From contig NZ_PXUP01000003.1 of assembly GCF_003324185.1 (NCBI RefSeq), positions 1 through 64,000 of the forward strand: a stretch of DNA of 64,000 nt. The letters are read 5' to 3'. Below, one piece after another: positions 7,315 to 17,378 of the stretch. The first letter of the stretch is position 1; each line of letters starts with the position of its first letter. Below the pieces are notes generated by a model that was not told where the DNA came from, did no database searches, and was given only the letters and a program-made list of their open reading frames with translations. The stretch is from Faecalibacterium prausnitzii (GTDB lineage: Bacteria; Bacillota; Clostridia; Oscillospirales; Ruminococcaceae). Made by a program: the position numbers and the translations under genes.

Positions 7315-8631
7315 TTACAGATTTAACAGAACATTCACCCGGAAGATCTGCTCCTCGGTCTCCAAATGCAGATTGCCGTTATATTTGTGCACTACCGTCT
7401 CGGCAGATACCAGCCCGATGCCGGTGCCCTCGTGCTTGGTGGAGTGCAGGATACCCTGCTGCTTTTTCAGCATGCCGTCGTAACGGTTCTCCACCACAAG
7501 CCCCAGCATGGCGGGACTGAGCATCTGCGCCATCACCTGCACCCGGCGCTGCTCCGGCGGCAGCTTCTGGCTGGCGTGCAGGGCGTTTTCCAGCAGATTG
7601 CCCAGAATGGTGCACAGGTCGGCCTCCGGCATGGGAAGCTGCCGAGGCAGTGCCAGCTTCCACTCCACAGGAACGCTCTGTTGCCCGGCTGCATGGTCGT
7701 AATATCCGGCCAGTGCATCCACGGCGGCGTTGGCGCACAGGCTGGGGCGGTGCTCACTGAGTTCGCTTTCATACTGGTGCAGATAGCTTTTCAGCTCCTC
7801 CAGCTGCCCGGTCTCGGTCAGTCCGGCAATCACATGCAGATGCTGCCGGAAGTCGTGCCGCAGACGGCGTGTGTTGTCCAGATAGGTCTGTAACTCCATG
7901 TACCGGCGGGATTCCATGGCCAGCAGCTGGTTTTCCCGGTCCAGCCGGGCATTGCGGGTAAACTCCCGGGCAACGCGGTACATCTCGTACAGCAGCAGAA
8001 AGATGCCGAACAGCGAGATGGACACCGCCAGCACCGAGATGATCTTCAGTCGCCCGACCAGCACCACGGCGGGGTTCAGCGGCATACAGTATACCAGAAA
8101 AACGGCATAGAGGGCGGGCAGCGGCCACGCAGACTGCCAGAAGGCTTCACCGCTGTACTCCCGCAGCAGCCACCGGCTCCACTGCACGGCGGTGAACCAG
8201 AACAGCACGGTGAGCATCGCGGCAAGGCCCAGCCGCAGCAGCGCCGTGGAGGCAAGGCAGACGGTCTGTGGGTTGGAGATCTCGGTCTGGGCGTTGAGCA
8301 GCGTCGACAGCAGGGAACACACCGCCATCATCACGGCAGAGATGGAAAACAGAAACGCGGTCTGGCTTACGGTCACTTCCGGCGTTACCCGCCAGCGCAG
8401 CAGCCAGAAGGAGACCAGCACGATGGCGGGCAGGAGAGAATTGCTGTTCAGCCCGAACACGGCGCAGAGCGCGGCGCAGCCGATGCACAGCAGGGTGATG
8501 CATCCGGCAGCGATGCAGGCGGTGCGCCTGGGGGTGCGCAGCTTTTCCCATAGGGATGCCAGACACAGAAACGCGCTGGGGTACAGCAGCGCAAAATCCA
8601 GAAAATAACGGCCGAACAGGGCAAGATCCAT
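7315..8631 (-). CDS. GHKL sensor histidine kinase (AgrC/ComD type)
   Basis: A 438-residue membrane sensor kinase. Residues 1-215 hold about six hydrophobic helices; a coiled linker precedes RLRHDFRQHLH, where His259 is the likely phospho-acceptor. The C-terminal GHKL ATPase domain shows LGNLLENALHAS (N box) and GTGIGLVSAE (G box). This is the architecture of peptide-sensing AgrC/ComD kinases, but no processing protease or signal peptide gene is adjacent. Start ATG 8631 has AAAGGAG upstream, 17 bases after the stop of its response regulator; a longer frame upstream overlaps the regulator and is rejected. Confidence 0.88.
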   Translation of the reverse strand: MDLALFGRYFLDFALLYPSAFLCLASLWEKLRTPRRTACIAAGCITLLCIGCAALCAVFGLNSNSLLPAIVLVSFWLLRWRVTPEVTVSQTAFLFSISAVMMAVCSLLSTLLNAQTEISNPQTVCLASTALLRLGLAAMLTVLFWFTAVQWSRWLLREYSGEAFWQSAWPLPALYAVFLVYCMPLNPAVVLVGRLKIISVLAVSISLFGIFLLLYEMYRVAREFTRNARLDRENQLLAMESRRYMELQTYLDNTRRLRHDFRQHLHVIAGLTETGQLEELKSYLHQYESELSEHRPSLCANAAVDALAGYYDHAAGQQSVPVEWKLALPRQLPMPEADLCTILGNLLENALHASQKLPPEQRRVQVMAQMLSPAMLGLVVENRYDGMLKKQQGILHSTKHEGTGIGLVSAETVVHKYNGNLHLETEEQIFRVNVLLNL

Positions 8632-8648
8632 GGCGGCTGCTCCTTTCC

Positions 8649-9371
8649 TCAGTGCAGCTCCTGCCGCATGTGGCGGAACTGGTATTGTGTAAAGTGGGCA
8701 AGCAGAGTGCATTTATCCTTTTGCCGTACCGGCAGGCGGGTGCCGTCCAGGATCTCGATGCAGTCCTCCCCGAACCGCAGCACCTTGTCCATGTTGATGA
8801 TAACGCCTCGGTTGCAGCTCATAAAGTTTTCCCGTGCGGTAAGCTTTTCTTCGATCTGCGCAAAGCTGCACATGGCACGGTACTCACCATCCTCGGTGGT
8901 GATAAGGACGTAGTGGTTCCGGGCAATGGCATACAGCACCTTGCGCAGCGGCAGCTGAATGCTTTGGCGGGCAATGCGGATCTCCAGTTCCGGCTCCTTA
9001 CAACGCAGCGCCCGCCGCAGCTCGGCGGCAAGGTGCACGAATTTTTCCTCCTGATAGGGTTTGAGCAGGTAATCGAAGGGGTGCACCGGAAAGGCATCCC
9101 ATACATATTCCGGCGAGGAGGTCACGAATACGATCAGCACCTCCGGGTCGGCCTGCCGCAGTCGGCGGGCGGTCTCGATGCCGTTGGTGCCCGCCATGCA
9201 GATATCCAGAAACACCACGGCGTATAAGCCGGGCTCTGCTGCGGCACGGAGAAAATCATCCCCGCAGGCAAACCATGTGCACTCGGCTTCGGGCAGCTGC
9301 TGTTGCAGCAGCTCCTCCAGCCGCTGGGCGTCCGGGGTCTGATCCTCTACGATGGCGATTGGCAGTGCCAT
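8649..9371 (-). CDS. LytTR-type response regulator
   Basis: A 240-residue regulator pairing with the kinase downstream. The receiver domain has acidic residues ED at 9-10, phospho-acceptor Asp56 (VVFLDICMAG), Thr in FVTSS and Lys104 in LLKPY. The C-terminal half (about 140-235) is a LytTR DNA-binding domain (NHYVLITTEDGEYRA, FMSCNRGVIINMDKV). Such regulators bind direct repeats upstream of target promoters. I take ATG 9371, seven bases after GAGGG; an ATG 21 bases upstream precedes that site. A TATAAT with extended TG lies upstream on the minus strand at 9406-9411. Confidence 0.9.
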   Translation of the reverse strand: MALPIAIVEDQTPDAQRLEELLQQQLPEAECTWFACGDDFLRAAAEPGLYAVVFLDICMAGTNGIETARRLRQADPEVLIVFVTSSPEYVWDAFPVHPFDYLLKPYQEEKFVHLAAELRRALRCKEPELEIRIARQSIQLPLRKVLYAIARNHYVLITTEDGEYRAMCSFAQIEEKLTARENFMSCNRGVIINMDKVLRFGEDCIEILDGTRLPVRQKDKCTLLAHFTQYQFRHMRQELH

Positions 9372-9434
9372 CCATACACCCTCTTTCTCCATTCATTGTT
9401 CCTTTATTATAGCATACTGCGGCGGGAAGGGCAT

Positions 9435-9887
9435 CTGCTTTTTTGCACAAAACGCTCCATTTTGCGCGCCGAGCGCCGTCCCGCGCACCCGCAGCAGGCG
9501 ACTGCCAAAAAGTTTTGGTTGACAGACGGGGCGAATCATGTTATTCTTTTGTTGATTTTGAGAGACGCCGCCTTGCAGAGTCTTTTCAAAGCAATTTACT
9601 CGGGACCGCCCAAACGGGGCTAAGGCCATACGGACAGCCGGGTCCACTGCCGACCGGCGGCGCAAGCTGCCATTATTGATTGAGTTTGAAGCTCAAATTT
9701 TATAAGTTGGTTCCTTTACAACCATGAAATTGCGCAGCCTATGCGCAGACTTGTGAAACGGTCAATAAGAGTAGTAAAAGTGTAGTTGCTATATAGACTC
9801 TCATCACCCCGTCTTTTTGGATCGCAAATAACGCGCAGCACCGGCACTTACGGCTGGGTGCTTTATCAGCGCGGAAAAAGCTTTTCC
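9435..9887 (+). other. long leader/intergenic region before the polyamine operon
   Basis: No gene is supported in this stretch. The part 9566-9662 can fold into a closed domain: CGCCGCC at 9566-9572 pairs with GGCGGCG at 9656-9662, inside which GGACC/GGTCC and GCCC/GGGC helices form. A second hairpin, AGCACC/GGTGCT, lies near 9837-9862. Short open frames on both strands here lack ribosome sites and convincing protein features. It may be a 5' leader RNA or a decayed insertion. Confidence 0.35.
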
Positions 9888-9927
9888 AAGCGCAGGTCTG
9901 CATATTTGTGCAGTGCCTGCGCTTTTT
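9888..9927 (+). promoter_or_regulatory. intrinsic terminator in the leader (possible attenuator)
   Basis: AAGCGCAGG and CCTGCGCTT, extended by CTGCA/TGCAG, form a long hairpin followed by TTTTTTG. It sits 37 bases upstream of the decarboxylase start, in the same orientation, so transcription entering from upstream must pass it. That is the arrangement of an attenuator or riboswitch expression platform. Confidence 0.6.
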
Positions 9928-9963
9928 TGTTGTGCAAAAAGAAGAACAGGGACGGAGGAAAAG

Positions 9964-11430
9964 ATGAACGAGAACAAAGCGCGTTCCCGGCTGGATCAGC
10001 GCCGTGCGCCCATTTACGAGGCGCTGGAGCGGTTCCGGCAGATGCGGGTAGTGCCTTTTGACGTGCCCGGCCACAAGCGGGGCCGCGGCAACCCGGAACT
10101 GACCGCTTTTCTGGGTCAGCAGTGTGTGGGCGTGGACGTGAACAGCATGAAGCCGCTGGATAACCTTTGCCACCCGGTGTCAGTCATCCGGGAAGCCGAG
10201 GAGCTTGCCGCCGATGCCTTTGGCGCAGCACACGCCTTTTTAATGGTGGGCGGCACCACCAGCAGCGTGCAGAGCATGGTACTTACCGCCTGCAAACGGG
10301 GCGATGAGATCATTCTGCCCCGCAATGTGCACCGCAGCGTGCTGAACGCGCTGGTGCTGTGCGGCGCGGTGCCGGTGTATGTGAACCCGGAGGTGGATAA
10401 GCGCCTGGGCATTTCGCTTGGCATGAAGCGGGAGCAGGTGGCAAAGGCCATCAAGGAGCACCCCAACGCTGTGGCTGTGCTGGTGAATAATCCCACCTAC
10501 TACGGCATCTGCTCCGACCTGCGTGCCATCGTAAAAATGGCGCACGATGCCGGGATGCTCTGCCTTGCGGACGAAGCCCACGGCACACACTTCTACTTTG
10601 GCGGCGGCCTGCCGGTATCTGCCATGGCGGCAGGCGCGGATATGGCCTCGGTGTCCATGCACAAGAGCGGCGGCAGCCTGACCCAGTCCAGCCTGCTGCT
10701 CATCGGCCCCAACGTGCACCCGGGCTATGTGCGCCAGATCATCAACCTGACCCAGACTACCTCCGGCAGCTACCTGCTGATGTCCAGTCTGGATATCTCC
10801 CGCCGCAATCTGGCGCTGCGGGGACGGCAGGTGTTCCATCAGGTGGCGGACATTGCCGAGTACGCCCGCGAGGAGATCAACGCCGTAGGCGGCTACTACG
10901 CCTTTGGCAAGGAGCTGTGCAACGGCGATTCCGTCTTTGATTTCGACACTACCAAGCTCAGCGTCCATACGCTGGATATCGGTCTTGCAGGCATCGAGGT
11001 CTACGATATCCTGCGGGATGAGTACGATATTCAGATCGAGTTCGGCGATATCGGCAACATCCTTGCCTACCTGTCCATCGGCGATCGCCCGCAGGAGGTG
11101 GAGCGTCTGGTCAGTGCGCTGGCTGAGATCAAGCGCCGTTACCGCACCGACGGTTCGGGTCTGCTGAGTCAGGAATACATCGACCCTGTGGTGGCTGCCA
11201 GCCCGCAGGAGGCCTTCTATGCCCCCAAAAAGAGCCTGCCCCTGCGGGAGACCGAGGGCATGGTGTGCAGCGAGTTCGTCATGTGCTATCCCCCGGGCAT
11301 CCCCATCCTTGCACCCGGCGAGCGCATCACCAAGGAGATCTTGAACTACATCGAGTACGCCAAGGCCAAGGGCTGCAGCATGACTGGCCCGGAGGACCCC
11401 GAAATCTTGCACCTGAATGTTCTGGCATAA
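9964..11430 (+). CDS. speA: Orn/Lys/Arg PLP decarboxylase, probable arginine decarboxylase
   Basis: A 488-residue fold-type I PLP enzyme of the ornithine/lysine/arginine decarboxylase family, first step of the polyamine operon. The PLP lysine is Lys234 in SMHKSGGS; Asp203 and His206 lie in LADEAHGTHF, and the N-terminus carries the family motif FDVPGHKRG. The presence of agmatinase downstream argues that arginine is the substrate (product agmatine), as in the B. subtilis SpeA branch; lysine or ornithine cannot be excluded by sequence alone. Start ATG 9964 follows GGAGGA; an upstream ATG overlaps the terminator hairpin and is rejected. speE follows after 12 bases. Confidence 0.88.
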   Translation: MNENKARSRLDQRRAPIYEALERFRQMRVVPFDVPGHKRGRGNPELTAFLGQQCVGVDVNSMKPLDNLCHPVSVIREAEELAADAFGAAHAFLMVGGTTSSVQSMVLTACKRGDEIILPRNVHRSVLNALVLCGAVPVYVNPEVDKRLGISLGMKREQVAKAIKEHPNAVAVLVNNPTYYGICSDLRAIVKMAHDAGMLCLADEAHGTHFYFGGGLPVSAMAAGADMASVSMHKSGGSLTQSSLLLIGPNVHPGYVRQIINLTQTTSGSYLLMSSLDISRRNLALRGRQVFHQVADIAEYAREEINAVGGYYAFGKELCNGDSVFDFDTTKLSVHTLDIGLAGIEVYDILRDEYDIQIEFGDIGNILAYLSIGDRPQEVERLVSALAEIKRRYRTDGSGLLSQEYIDPVVAASPQEAFYAPKKSLPLRETEGMVCSEFVMCYPPGIPILAPGERITKEILNYIEYAKAKGCSMTGPEDPEILHLNVLA

Positions 11431-11442
11431 GGAGGGAAAGAG

Positions 11443-12300
11443 ATGGAATTTTGGTTTTCAGAGTTTCACACCCCGGATGTGAAGCACAGCATTCGTGTGA
11501 ACAAGCAGCTCTACTCCAAGCAGAGCGATTATCAGCGCATTGATATCTTTGAGACCCCGGAGTTCGGCCGGGTGCTCACGCTGGACGGCAACGTGATGCT
11601 GACCGAGCGCGATGAGTTCATCTACGATGAAATGATCGTTCATGTGCCTATGGCGGTGCACAAGGAGGCCAAGGACATTCTGGTCATCGGTGCCGGAGAC
11701 GGCGGCGTGGTGCGGGAGCTGACCCGCTACGACCGCGTGGAGCGCATCGACCTTGTGGAGATGGACCCGCAGGTGGTGGAGGCCTGCCGCGCTTACCTAC
11801 CCGGCAATGCCTGCCGTATGGATGACCGCCGGGTGCATATCTACTTTGAGAACGCCCTGAAGTATATCCGCCGCTGCGAGGAGGAGTACGACCTCATCAT
11901 TGTGGACTCCTCCGACCCCTTCGGCCCCTCTGAGGGTCTGTTCACCCGCGAGTTCTACGGCAGCTGCTTCAACGCCCTGAAAGAGGACGGCATCATGGTC
12001 AACCAGCAGGGCAGCCCCTTCTACGCCGAGGACGCCAGCGCCATGCAGCGCAGCCACAAGCGCATCGCATCCACCTTCCCCATCAGCCGGGTGTATCAGG
12101 CACATATCCCTACCTTTGCGGCGGGCTATTGGCTGTTCGGCTTTGCAAGCAAAAAATACCATCCCATTGATGATCTGGACGCAGAAGCGTGGAAGGCGCT
12201 GAATATGCGCACCCGCTACTACACCACCAAACTGCATATCGGAGCATTCTACCTGCCGGCTTTTCTGGAGGAGATGCTGCGGGAAGTGGAGGAACACTGA
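11443..12300 (+). CDS. speE: spermidine synthase family aminopropyltransferase
   Basis: A 285-residue SpeE-family protein. The N-terminal beta domain contains SDYQRIDIFETPEFGRVL and LDGNVMLTERDEFIYDEMI; the Rossmann domain has VIGAGDGGVVRE, where the nucleotide is bound, and IIVDSSDPFGPSEGLFTREF, with the catalytic Asp. Classical SpeE transfers an aminopropyl group from decarboxylated SAM to putrescine. No SAM decarboxylase gene is seen in the window, although the operon carries the SAM-independent carboxyspermidine route as well. Its true acceptor or donor may therefore differ. AAGGAGG precedes the ATG. The stop overlaps the next start by one base (TGATG). Confidence 0.88.
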   Translation: MEFWFSEFHTPDVKHSIRVNKQLYSKQSDYQRIDIFETPEFGRVLTLDGNVMLTERDEFIYDEMIVHVPMAVHKEAKDILVIGAGDGGVVRELTRYDRVERIDLVEMDPQVVEACRAYLPGNACRMDDRRVHIYFENALKYIRRCEEEYDLIIVDSSDPFGPSEGLFTREFYGSCFNALKEDGIMVNQQGSPFYAEDASAMQRSHKRIASTFPISRVYQAHIPTFAAGYWLFGFASKKYHPIDDLDAEAWKALNMRTRYYTTKLHIGAFYLPAFLEEMLREVEEH

Positions 12301-13175
12301 TGCACCCCAACGTTGAGACCTTTATCGGCTGCGACAGCAGCTACCGCGCCGCCAGCATCGTGCTGTACGGTGCGCCTTACGATTCCACCACCAGCTACCG
12401 CCCCGGCGCACGGTTCGGCCCGGCGGCCATCCGGCACGAGAGCTACGGTCTGGAGACTTACAGCCCTTACCAGAACGCCGACCTGACCGATTTTGATGTG
12501 TTCGACAGCGGCGATCTGGAGCTGTGCTTCGGCTCCAGCGAGCTGGCACTGGCCGATATCGAGGCTCGGGCAGAGGAGATTTTGAAGGACGGCAAATTCC
12601 CGCTGCTGCTGGGCGGCGAGCATCTGGTCACATTGGGTGCCGTGCGGGCTGCGGTGAAGAAATACCCGGATCTGCATATCGTCCACTTCGACGCCCACGC
12701 CGACCTGCGGGACGACTATCTGGGCGCGAAGCTGAGCCACGCCTGTGTGCTGCGCCGCTGCCACGAGCTGGTAGGGGATGGCCGTATCCATCAGTTCTGC
12801 ATCCGCAGCGGAGACCGGGCAGAGTTTGAGTTTGCTGCTCAGCACACCGAGATGCACAAGTTCGATTTTACCGGCCTTGCCGAGCTGACCGCACAGCTGT
12901 GCGAGAGCAAGGTGCCGGTGTACCTGACCATCGATCTGGACTGCCTTGACCCCTCCTGCTTCCCGGGTACCGGTACCCCGGAGGCTGGCGGCGTAAGCTT
13001 TTTGCAGCTGCTGGATGCCATCCGCACTGTGACCAAGGCCAACATCATCGGTGCAGACCTGAACGAGCTGGCTCCCACGCTGGACACCACCGGCGTTTCC
13101 ACCGCCACCGCCTGCAAGGTGCTGCGCGAGACTCTGATTGCGCTGGACAAGGGCTGGCCGGGCTTTCAGGTATAA
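12300..13175 (+). CDS. speB: agmatinase / ureohydrolase
   Basis: A 291-residue ureohydrolase of the agmatinase family that would cleave agmatine to putrescine and urea. The binuclear manganese ligands are all visible: GGEH, HFDAHADL, and DLDCLDPSCFPGTGTPE. GARFGPAAIRHESYGLETY is the usual N-terminal signature. ATG 12300 overlaps the speE stop (TGATG), indicating coupling; a longer frame starting inside speE is rejected. If the operon uses the carboxyaminopropyl-agmatine route, this enzyme could instead remove urea from an aminopropyl-agmatine; sequence does not distinguish these. Confidence 0.9.
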   Translation: MHPNVETFIGCDSSYRAASIVLYGAPYDSTTSYRPGARFGPAAIRHESYGLETYSPYQNADLTDFDVFDSGDLELCFGSSELALADIEARAEEILKDGKFPLLLGGEHLVTLGAVRAAVKKYPDLHIVHFDAHADLRDDYLGAKLSHACVLRRCHELVGDGRIHQFCIRSGDRAEFEFAAQHTEMHKFDFTGLAELTAQLCESKVPVYLTIDLDCLDPSCFPGTGTPEAGGVSFLQLLDAIRTVTKANIIGADLNELAPTLDTTGVSTATACKVLRETLIALDKGWPGFQV

Positions 13176-13212
13176 ATACGAAACTACCATTTCAGATAAA
13201 GGAGTAACCGAT

Positions 13213-14471
<1,259 letters not shown>

Positions 14472-14472
<1 letters not shown>

Positions 14473-15683
14473 TGCGGGTGCGCGACAGCCGCCCGCCCTT
14501 TGCGGGGCTGGCAAACCTGTCCGAGGAGCAGCTGCACCGCCTGCCCACCCCCTGCTATCTGCTGGACGAAGCCCAGCTGCGCCGCAACGGCGAGATCCTG
14601 CTGGGGGTGCAGCAGCGCACCGGCTGCCGCATTCTGCTGGCGCAGAAGGCTTTTTCCAACTTCAATGTCTACCCGGTGCTGGCACCCTATCTGGCAGGTA
14701 CCGAGGCCAGCGGCCTGTACGAGAGCCGCTTGGGCAGGGAAGAGCTGCCGGAGAAGGAGAACCATGTGTTCTGCGCCGCCTACCGGGCAGATGAGTTTGA
14801 GGAATTGCTGCAATACGCCGACCACATCGTGTTCAACTCGCCCAGCCAGCTGGCAAAGTTCGGCCCGGCGGCAAAGGCAGCGGGCAAAAGCATCGGTCTG
14901 CGCATCAACCCGGAGTGCTCCACGCAGGAGGGTCACGAAATTTACGACCCCTGCGCCCCCGGCAGCCGTCTGGGCACAACCCGTGCTCAGTGGGACGCCG
15001 CTGTGGCAGCGCACCCGGAGCTGCCCGCCCTGCTGGACGGTCTGCACTTCCATACCCTGTGTGAGCAGGACGCCGATGCGCTGGCGGTAACGCTGGCCGC
15101 AGTGGAGAAAAAGTTTGCAGACCTGCTGCCCAGAATGAAGTGGCTCAATTTCGGCGGGGGACACCACATCACCCGCCCGGGCTATGCCCTTGCTACGCTG
15201 GAAAACTGCATCCTCTCGGTGCGGCAGAAGTACGGCGTACAGGTGTATCTGGAGCCCGGCGAGGCTTGGGCGCTGAATGCGGGCTATCTCGTCACCACCG
15301 TGCTGGACACCCTGCGCAACGGGGATACCAGTCTTGCCATTCTGGATATGTCCGCAGCCTGCCACACCCCGGATGTCATCGAGATGCCCTACCGCCCGCC
15401 GCTGCTGGACGCCGGCGAGGCAGGGGAGAAGGCGCACACTGTCCGCTTGGGCGGCCCCACCTGCCTTGCGGGGGATATCATCGGGGATTACAGCTTTGAT
15501 GCACCTCTTGCTGAGGGGGATAAGCTCATCTTCGGCGATATGGCCATCTACACCACCTGCAAGAACAACACCTTCAACGGGATGCCCCTGCCGCCCATCT
15601 GGCTGCTGGGCGCAGACGGCAGCTGCCGGGAACTGGTGCACTTCGGTTATCAGGACTTCAAAATGCGCTTGGGCGCACAGTAA
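14472..15683 (+). CDS. nspC: carboxynorspermidine/carboxyspermidine decarboxylase
   Basis: A 403-residue fold-type III PLP decarboxylase of the alanine-racemase/DapDC superfamily. Residues LPTPCYLLDEAQLRRN open the barrel, and the PLP lysine is Lys59 in ILLAQKAFSNF. The cofactor phosphate site (LNFGGGHHIT) and the C-terminal CLAGDII cysteine segment match NspC/CANSDC, which decarboxylates carboxy(nor)spermidine to (nor)spermidine. It is the last gene of the polyamine operon; a strong terminator starts five bases after the stop. Confidence 0.88.
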
Positions 15684-15687
15684 AATA

Positions 15688-15733
15688 AAAAGCGTTTGTC
15701 ACGGCCTGCGGGCTGCGACAAACGCTTTTTTCA
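15688..15733 (+). terminator. terminator of the polyamine operon
   Basis: AAAGCGTTTGTC pairs with GACAAACGCTTT, followed by TTTTC, directly after nspC. Confidence 0.85.
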
Positions 15734-15765
15734 TGAAAGGGGACGTTAAGGTGAACGGCAGATAA

Positions 15766-15823
15766 AACAAAAAAGCACCACACGTTTCCGTGTAGTGCTT
15801 TCATTCTGGTGGAGATTACCGGG
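15766..15823 (-). repeat. 58-bp direct repeat, copy 1, with minus-strand terminator
   Basis: These 58 bases are identical to 15905-15962. They contain the hairpin AAAGCAC..ACACG/CGTGT..GTGCTTT, whose minus-strand T-run makes it a terminator, plus the first bases of the tRNA 3' end. It lies downstream (minus strand) of the decayed tRNA copy. Confidence 0.85.
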
Positions 15824-15890
15824 CCGATTCTGATCACGGTGACCCTCTTGCAGTCCATGCACGGCACTCTCCTGGGTGAGCTAAACCCTC
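15807..15890 (-). pseudogene. decayed tandem copy of tRNA-Ala
   Basis: On the minus strand this keeps the acceptor 3' half ending TCTCCACCA, the D-arm GTTTAGCTCA and a recognisable anticodon-arm region, but the 5' acceptor is altered to GAGGG, the anticodon loop no longer reads GGC in a clean 7-base loop, and the T-loop is interrupted by several inserted bases. The same 58-bp segment flanks both copies, so this is a duplicated tRNA gene that has lost function. Confidence 0.75.
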
Positions 15891-15904
15891 ACTCGTTTGG
15901 CAGC

Positions 15905-15945
15905 AACAAAAAAGCACCACACGTTTCCGTGTAGTGCTTTCATTC

Positions 15946-15962
<17 letters not shown>
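15905..15962 (-). repeat. 58-bp direct repeat, copy 2, with tRNA-Ala terminator
   Basis: Identical to 15766-15823. On the minus strand it ends the functional tRNA and supplies its intrinsic terminator hairpin with a T-run. Confidence 0.85.
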
Positions 15963-16021
<59 letters not shown>

Positions 16022-16104
16022 AGATGTCTTGCCTCGTGCCTGACGACGTGTGTAATTATACCAGCCGGAGGTGCGCTTGTCAACAGTTTTTTGAAAATTT
16101 TTTG

Positions 16105-16144
16105 CAGCAAAAGATCCCCGCAGGGCGTGTGCCCGGCGGGGATC
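16105..16144 (-). terminator. terminator of thiT
   Basis: GATCCCCGC pairs with GCGGGGATC; on the minus strand the hairpin is followed by TTTTGC. It lies 40 bases after the thiT stop. Confidence 0.7.
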
Positions 16145-16183
16145 GAAAAAGCGGGGGAGTGCTCTTTTGGGAAAAACTACGCC

Positions 16184-16750
16184 TTAGCGTGCCTGACGGT
16201 CAAAGATCTGCGGAGCCACGCGGCACAGCAGCACAGCGGCCACCATGGTGAGCAGGGTCTCGGGCAGCATATAGCTGCCGTTGTAGGTCAGGCTGTAAGT
16301 CCATGCGGCCAGACCATCGTTCAGGTTGCCCCACACCAGCACACCGGACAAAAAGCTGCACATAAAGCGCAGGAAACCGGCGGCAAAGGTGCCTACGGCC
16401 ACACCCACGGTGCGGTTCTTGAAGGGGCGGGCGAACAACTCGGCCAGACCCAGTGCCATAAAGGCCAGCACATAGTCCAGCAGCACCTCACCGAGGAAGT
16501 AGAGGAAGGTGGAAGCGGGAGGAGGGTAGAAGCCCATGATCATTTGCAGGCAGGCGTTTACAAAGCCGGTGAATAGTCCCCACTTTGCGCCGTGGCGGAA
16601 GGACACCAGCACAAAGGGCAGCATGCTCAGCAGGGTAATGCTGCCGCCGTTGGGCATGGTGAAGAACTTGATGTTGGAAAGCACCGTGCCAATGGCGATC
16701 ATCAGGGCGCATTCCACCAGAATACGGGTCTTGGAATAGGTTTTGGACAT
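16184..16750 (-). CDS. thiT: ThiT, substrate-binding subunit of an ECF thiamine transporter
   Basis: A 188-residue, six-helix S-component of an energy-coupling-factor transporter. MPNGGSITLLSMLPF near residue 32 and the GFYPPPASTFLYFLGEVLLDY segment match the thiamine-binding ThiT family. The EcfA/EcfT energising module is not in the window, as expected for a shared module. A TPP riboswitch lies directly upstream in the same orientation, strongly supporting thiamine as substrate. Start ATG 16750, with GAGAGGAA upstream. Confidence 0.93.
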   Translation of the reverse strand: MSKTYSKTRILVECALMIAIGTVLSNIKFFTMPNGGSITLLSMLPFVLVSFRHGAKWGLFTGFVNACLQMIMGFYPPPASTFLYFLGEVLLDYVLAFMALGLAELFARPFKNRTVGVAVGTFAAGFLRFMCSFLSGVLVWGNLNDGLAAWTYSLTYNGSYMLPETLLTMVAAVLLCRVAPQIFDRQAR

Positions 16751-16781
16751 GATGAAAAGATTCCTCTCTCATAGTAGTACA

Positions 16782-16814
16782 CAAAAACAAAATGCGCCTG
16801 CCGACAGCAGACGC
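16782..16814 (-). promoter_or_regulatory. riboswitch expression platform: intrinsic terminator
   Basis: On the minus strand GCGTCTGC pairs with GCAGGCGC, followed by ATTTTGTTTTTG. It lies between the TPP aptamer and thiT, so ligand binding should favour premature termination. Confidence 0.75.
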
Positions 16815-16847
16815 ACGGAGGTTTGTTGAACGTACCGGACAGTTCCG

Positions 16848-16928
16848 CAAACTCCCTACGCCGGCATTGCCCGGATCAGGTAAAGGGTACTCCGCATTAT
16901 GCGGATCTCAGCCTTACGGCACCCCTGT
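16848..16928 (-). ncRNA. TPP riboswitch (THI element)
   Basis: On the minus strand the conserved TPP-aptamer blocks appear in order: GGGGTGCCG, GGCTGAGA, ACCCTTTACCTGATCCGGG and AATGCCGGCGTAGGGA. It controls thiT, which starts about 100 bases downstream, through the terminator at 16782-16814. Confidence 0.96.
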
Positions 16929-17046
16929 TTTTATGTCCGCCCACAGTATACGCGCCGGGGGACAAAAAGTCAAGCCCGCAGACATAATCCGCCCCGGCGG
17001 CGCGTATGTTATACCATTGCAAAGCTGGAACGCAGGGAGGCGTGAT

Positions 17047-17295
17047 ATGAAAGCCGATCCGGAACAGCGCGCCGTGCAGCTGGGGGAGTACATTGCCGCC
17101 CACAACGCCACGGTGCGGGCAGCGGCGGCTGCGTTCGGGTGCAGCAAGTCCACCGTGCACAAGGACGTTGCCGTGCGGCTGCGCAGCATCAGCCCTGCAC
17201 TGTACGGGCAGGTGCGCGCCGTGCTGGCACGCAACAAGGCCGAGCGTCATCTGCGGGGCGGGGCTGCCACCCGGCGCAGATATAGCCGCCGCTAA
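17047..17295 (+). CDS. spoIIID: SpoIIID-family sporulation transcription factor
   Basis: An 82-residue DNA-binding protein matching SpoIIID, the mother-cell regulator that acts with SigE. It shows a helix-turn-helix FGCSKSTVHKDVAVRL and the family signature HLRGGAATRRRYSRR, which forms the C-terminal DNA contact. It is slightly shorter than the B. subtilis protein (93 residues), lacking the acidic tail. GGGAGG lies 7 bases before ATG 17047. It is a single-gene unit ending in a strong terminator and is convergent with sigG. Confidence 0.9.
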   Translation: MKADPEQRAVQLGEYIAAHNATVRAAAAAFGCSKSTVHKDVAVRLRSISPALYGQVRAVLARNKAERHLRGGAATRRRYSRR

Positions 17296-17302
17296 AGCCC
17301 AA

Positions 17303-17336
17303 AAAGACCGCTGCACTGCGCAGCGGTCTTTTTTTT
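17303..17336 (+). terminator. terminator of spoIIID
   Basis: AAAGACCGCTGC pairs with GCAGCGGTCTTT, followed by TTTTTG; on the minus strand it also has an A-tract, so it may serve sigG from the other side. Confidence 0.85.
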
Positions 17337-17378
17337 GAACCACTTTTTCATAGAGGGCGCAGCGAAAAGCGGCTGCTT

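Noticed and set aside
9393-9841. Open frames on both strands in the polyamine leader, including a hydrophobic 21-residue peptide on the minus strand (MRVYIATTLLLLLLTVSQVC)
   Set aside because: No properly spaced ribosome site, no downstream signature, and the sequence has strong RNA-like pairing instead.
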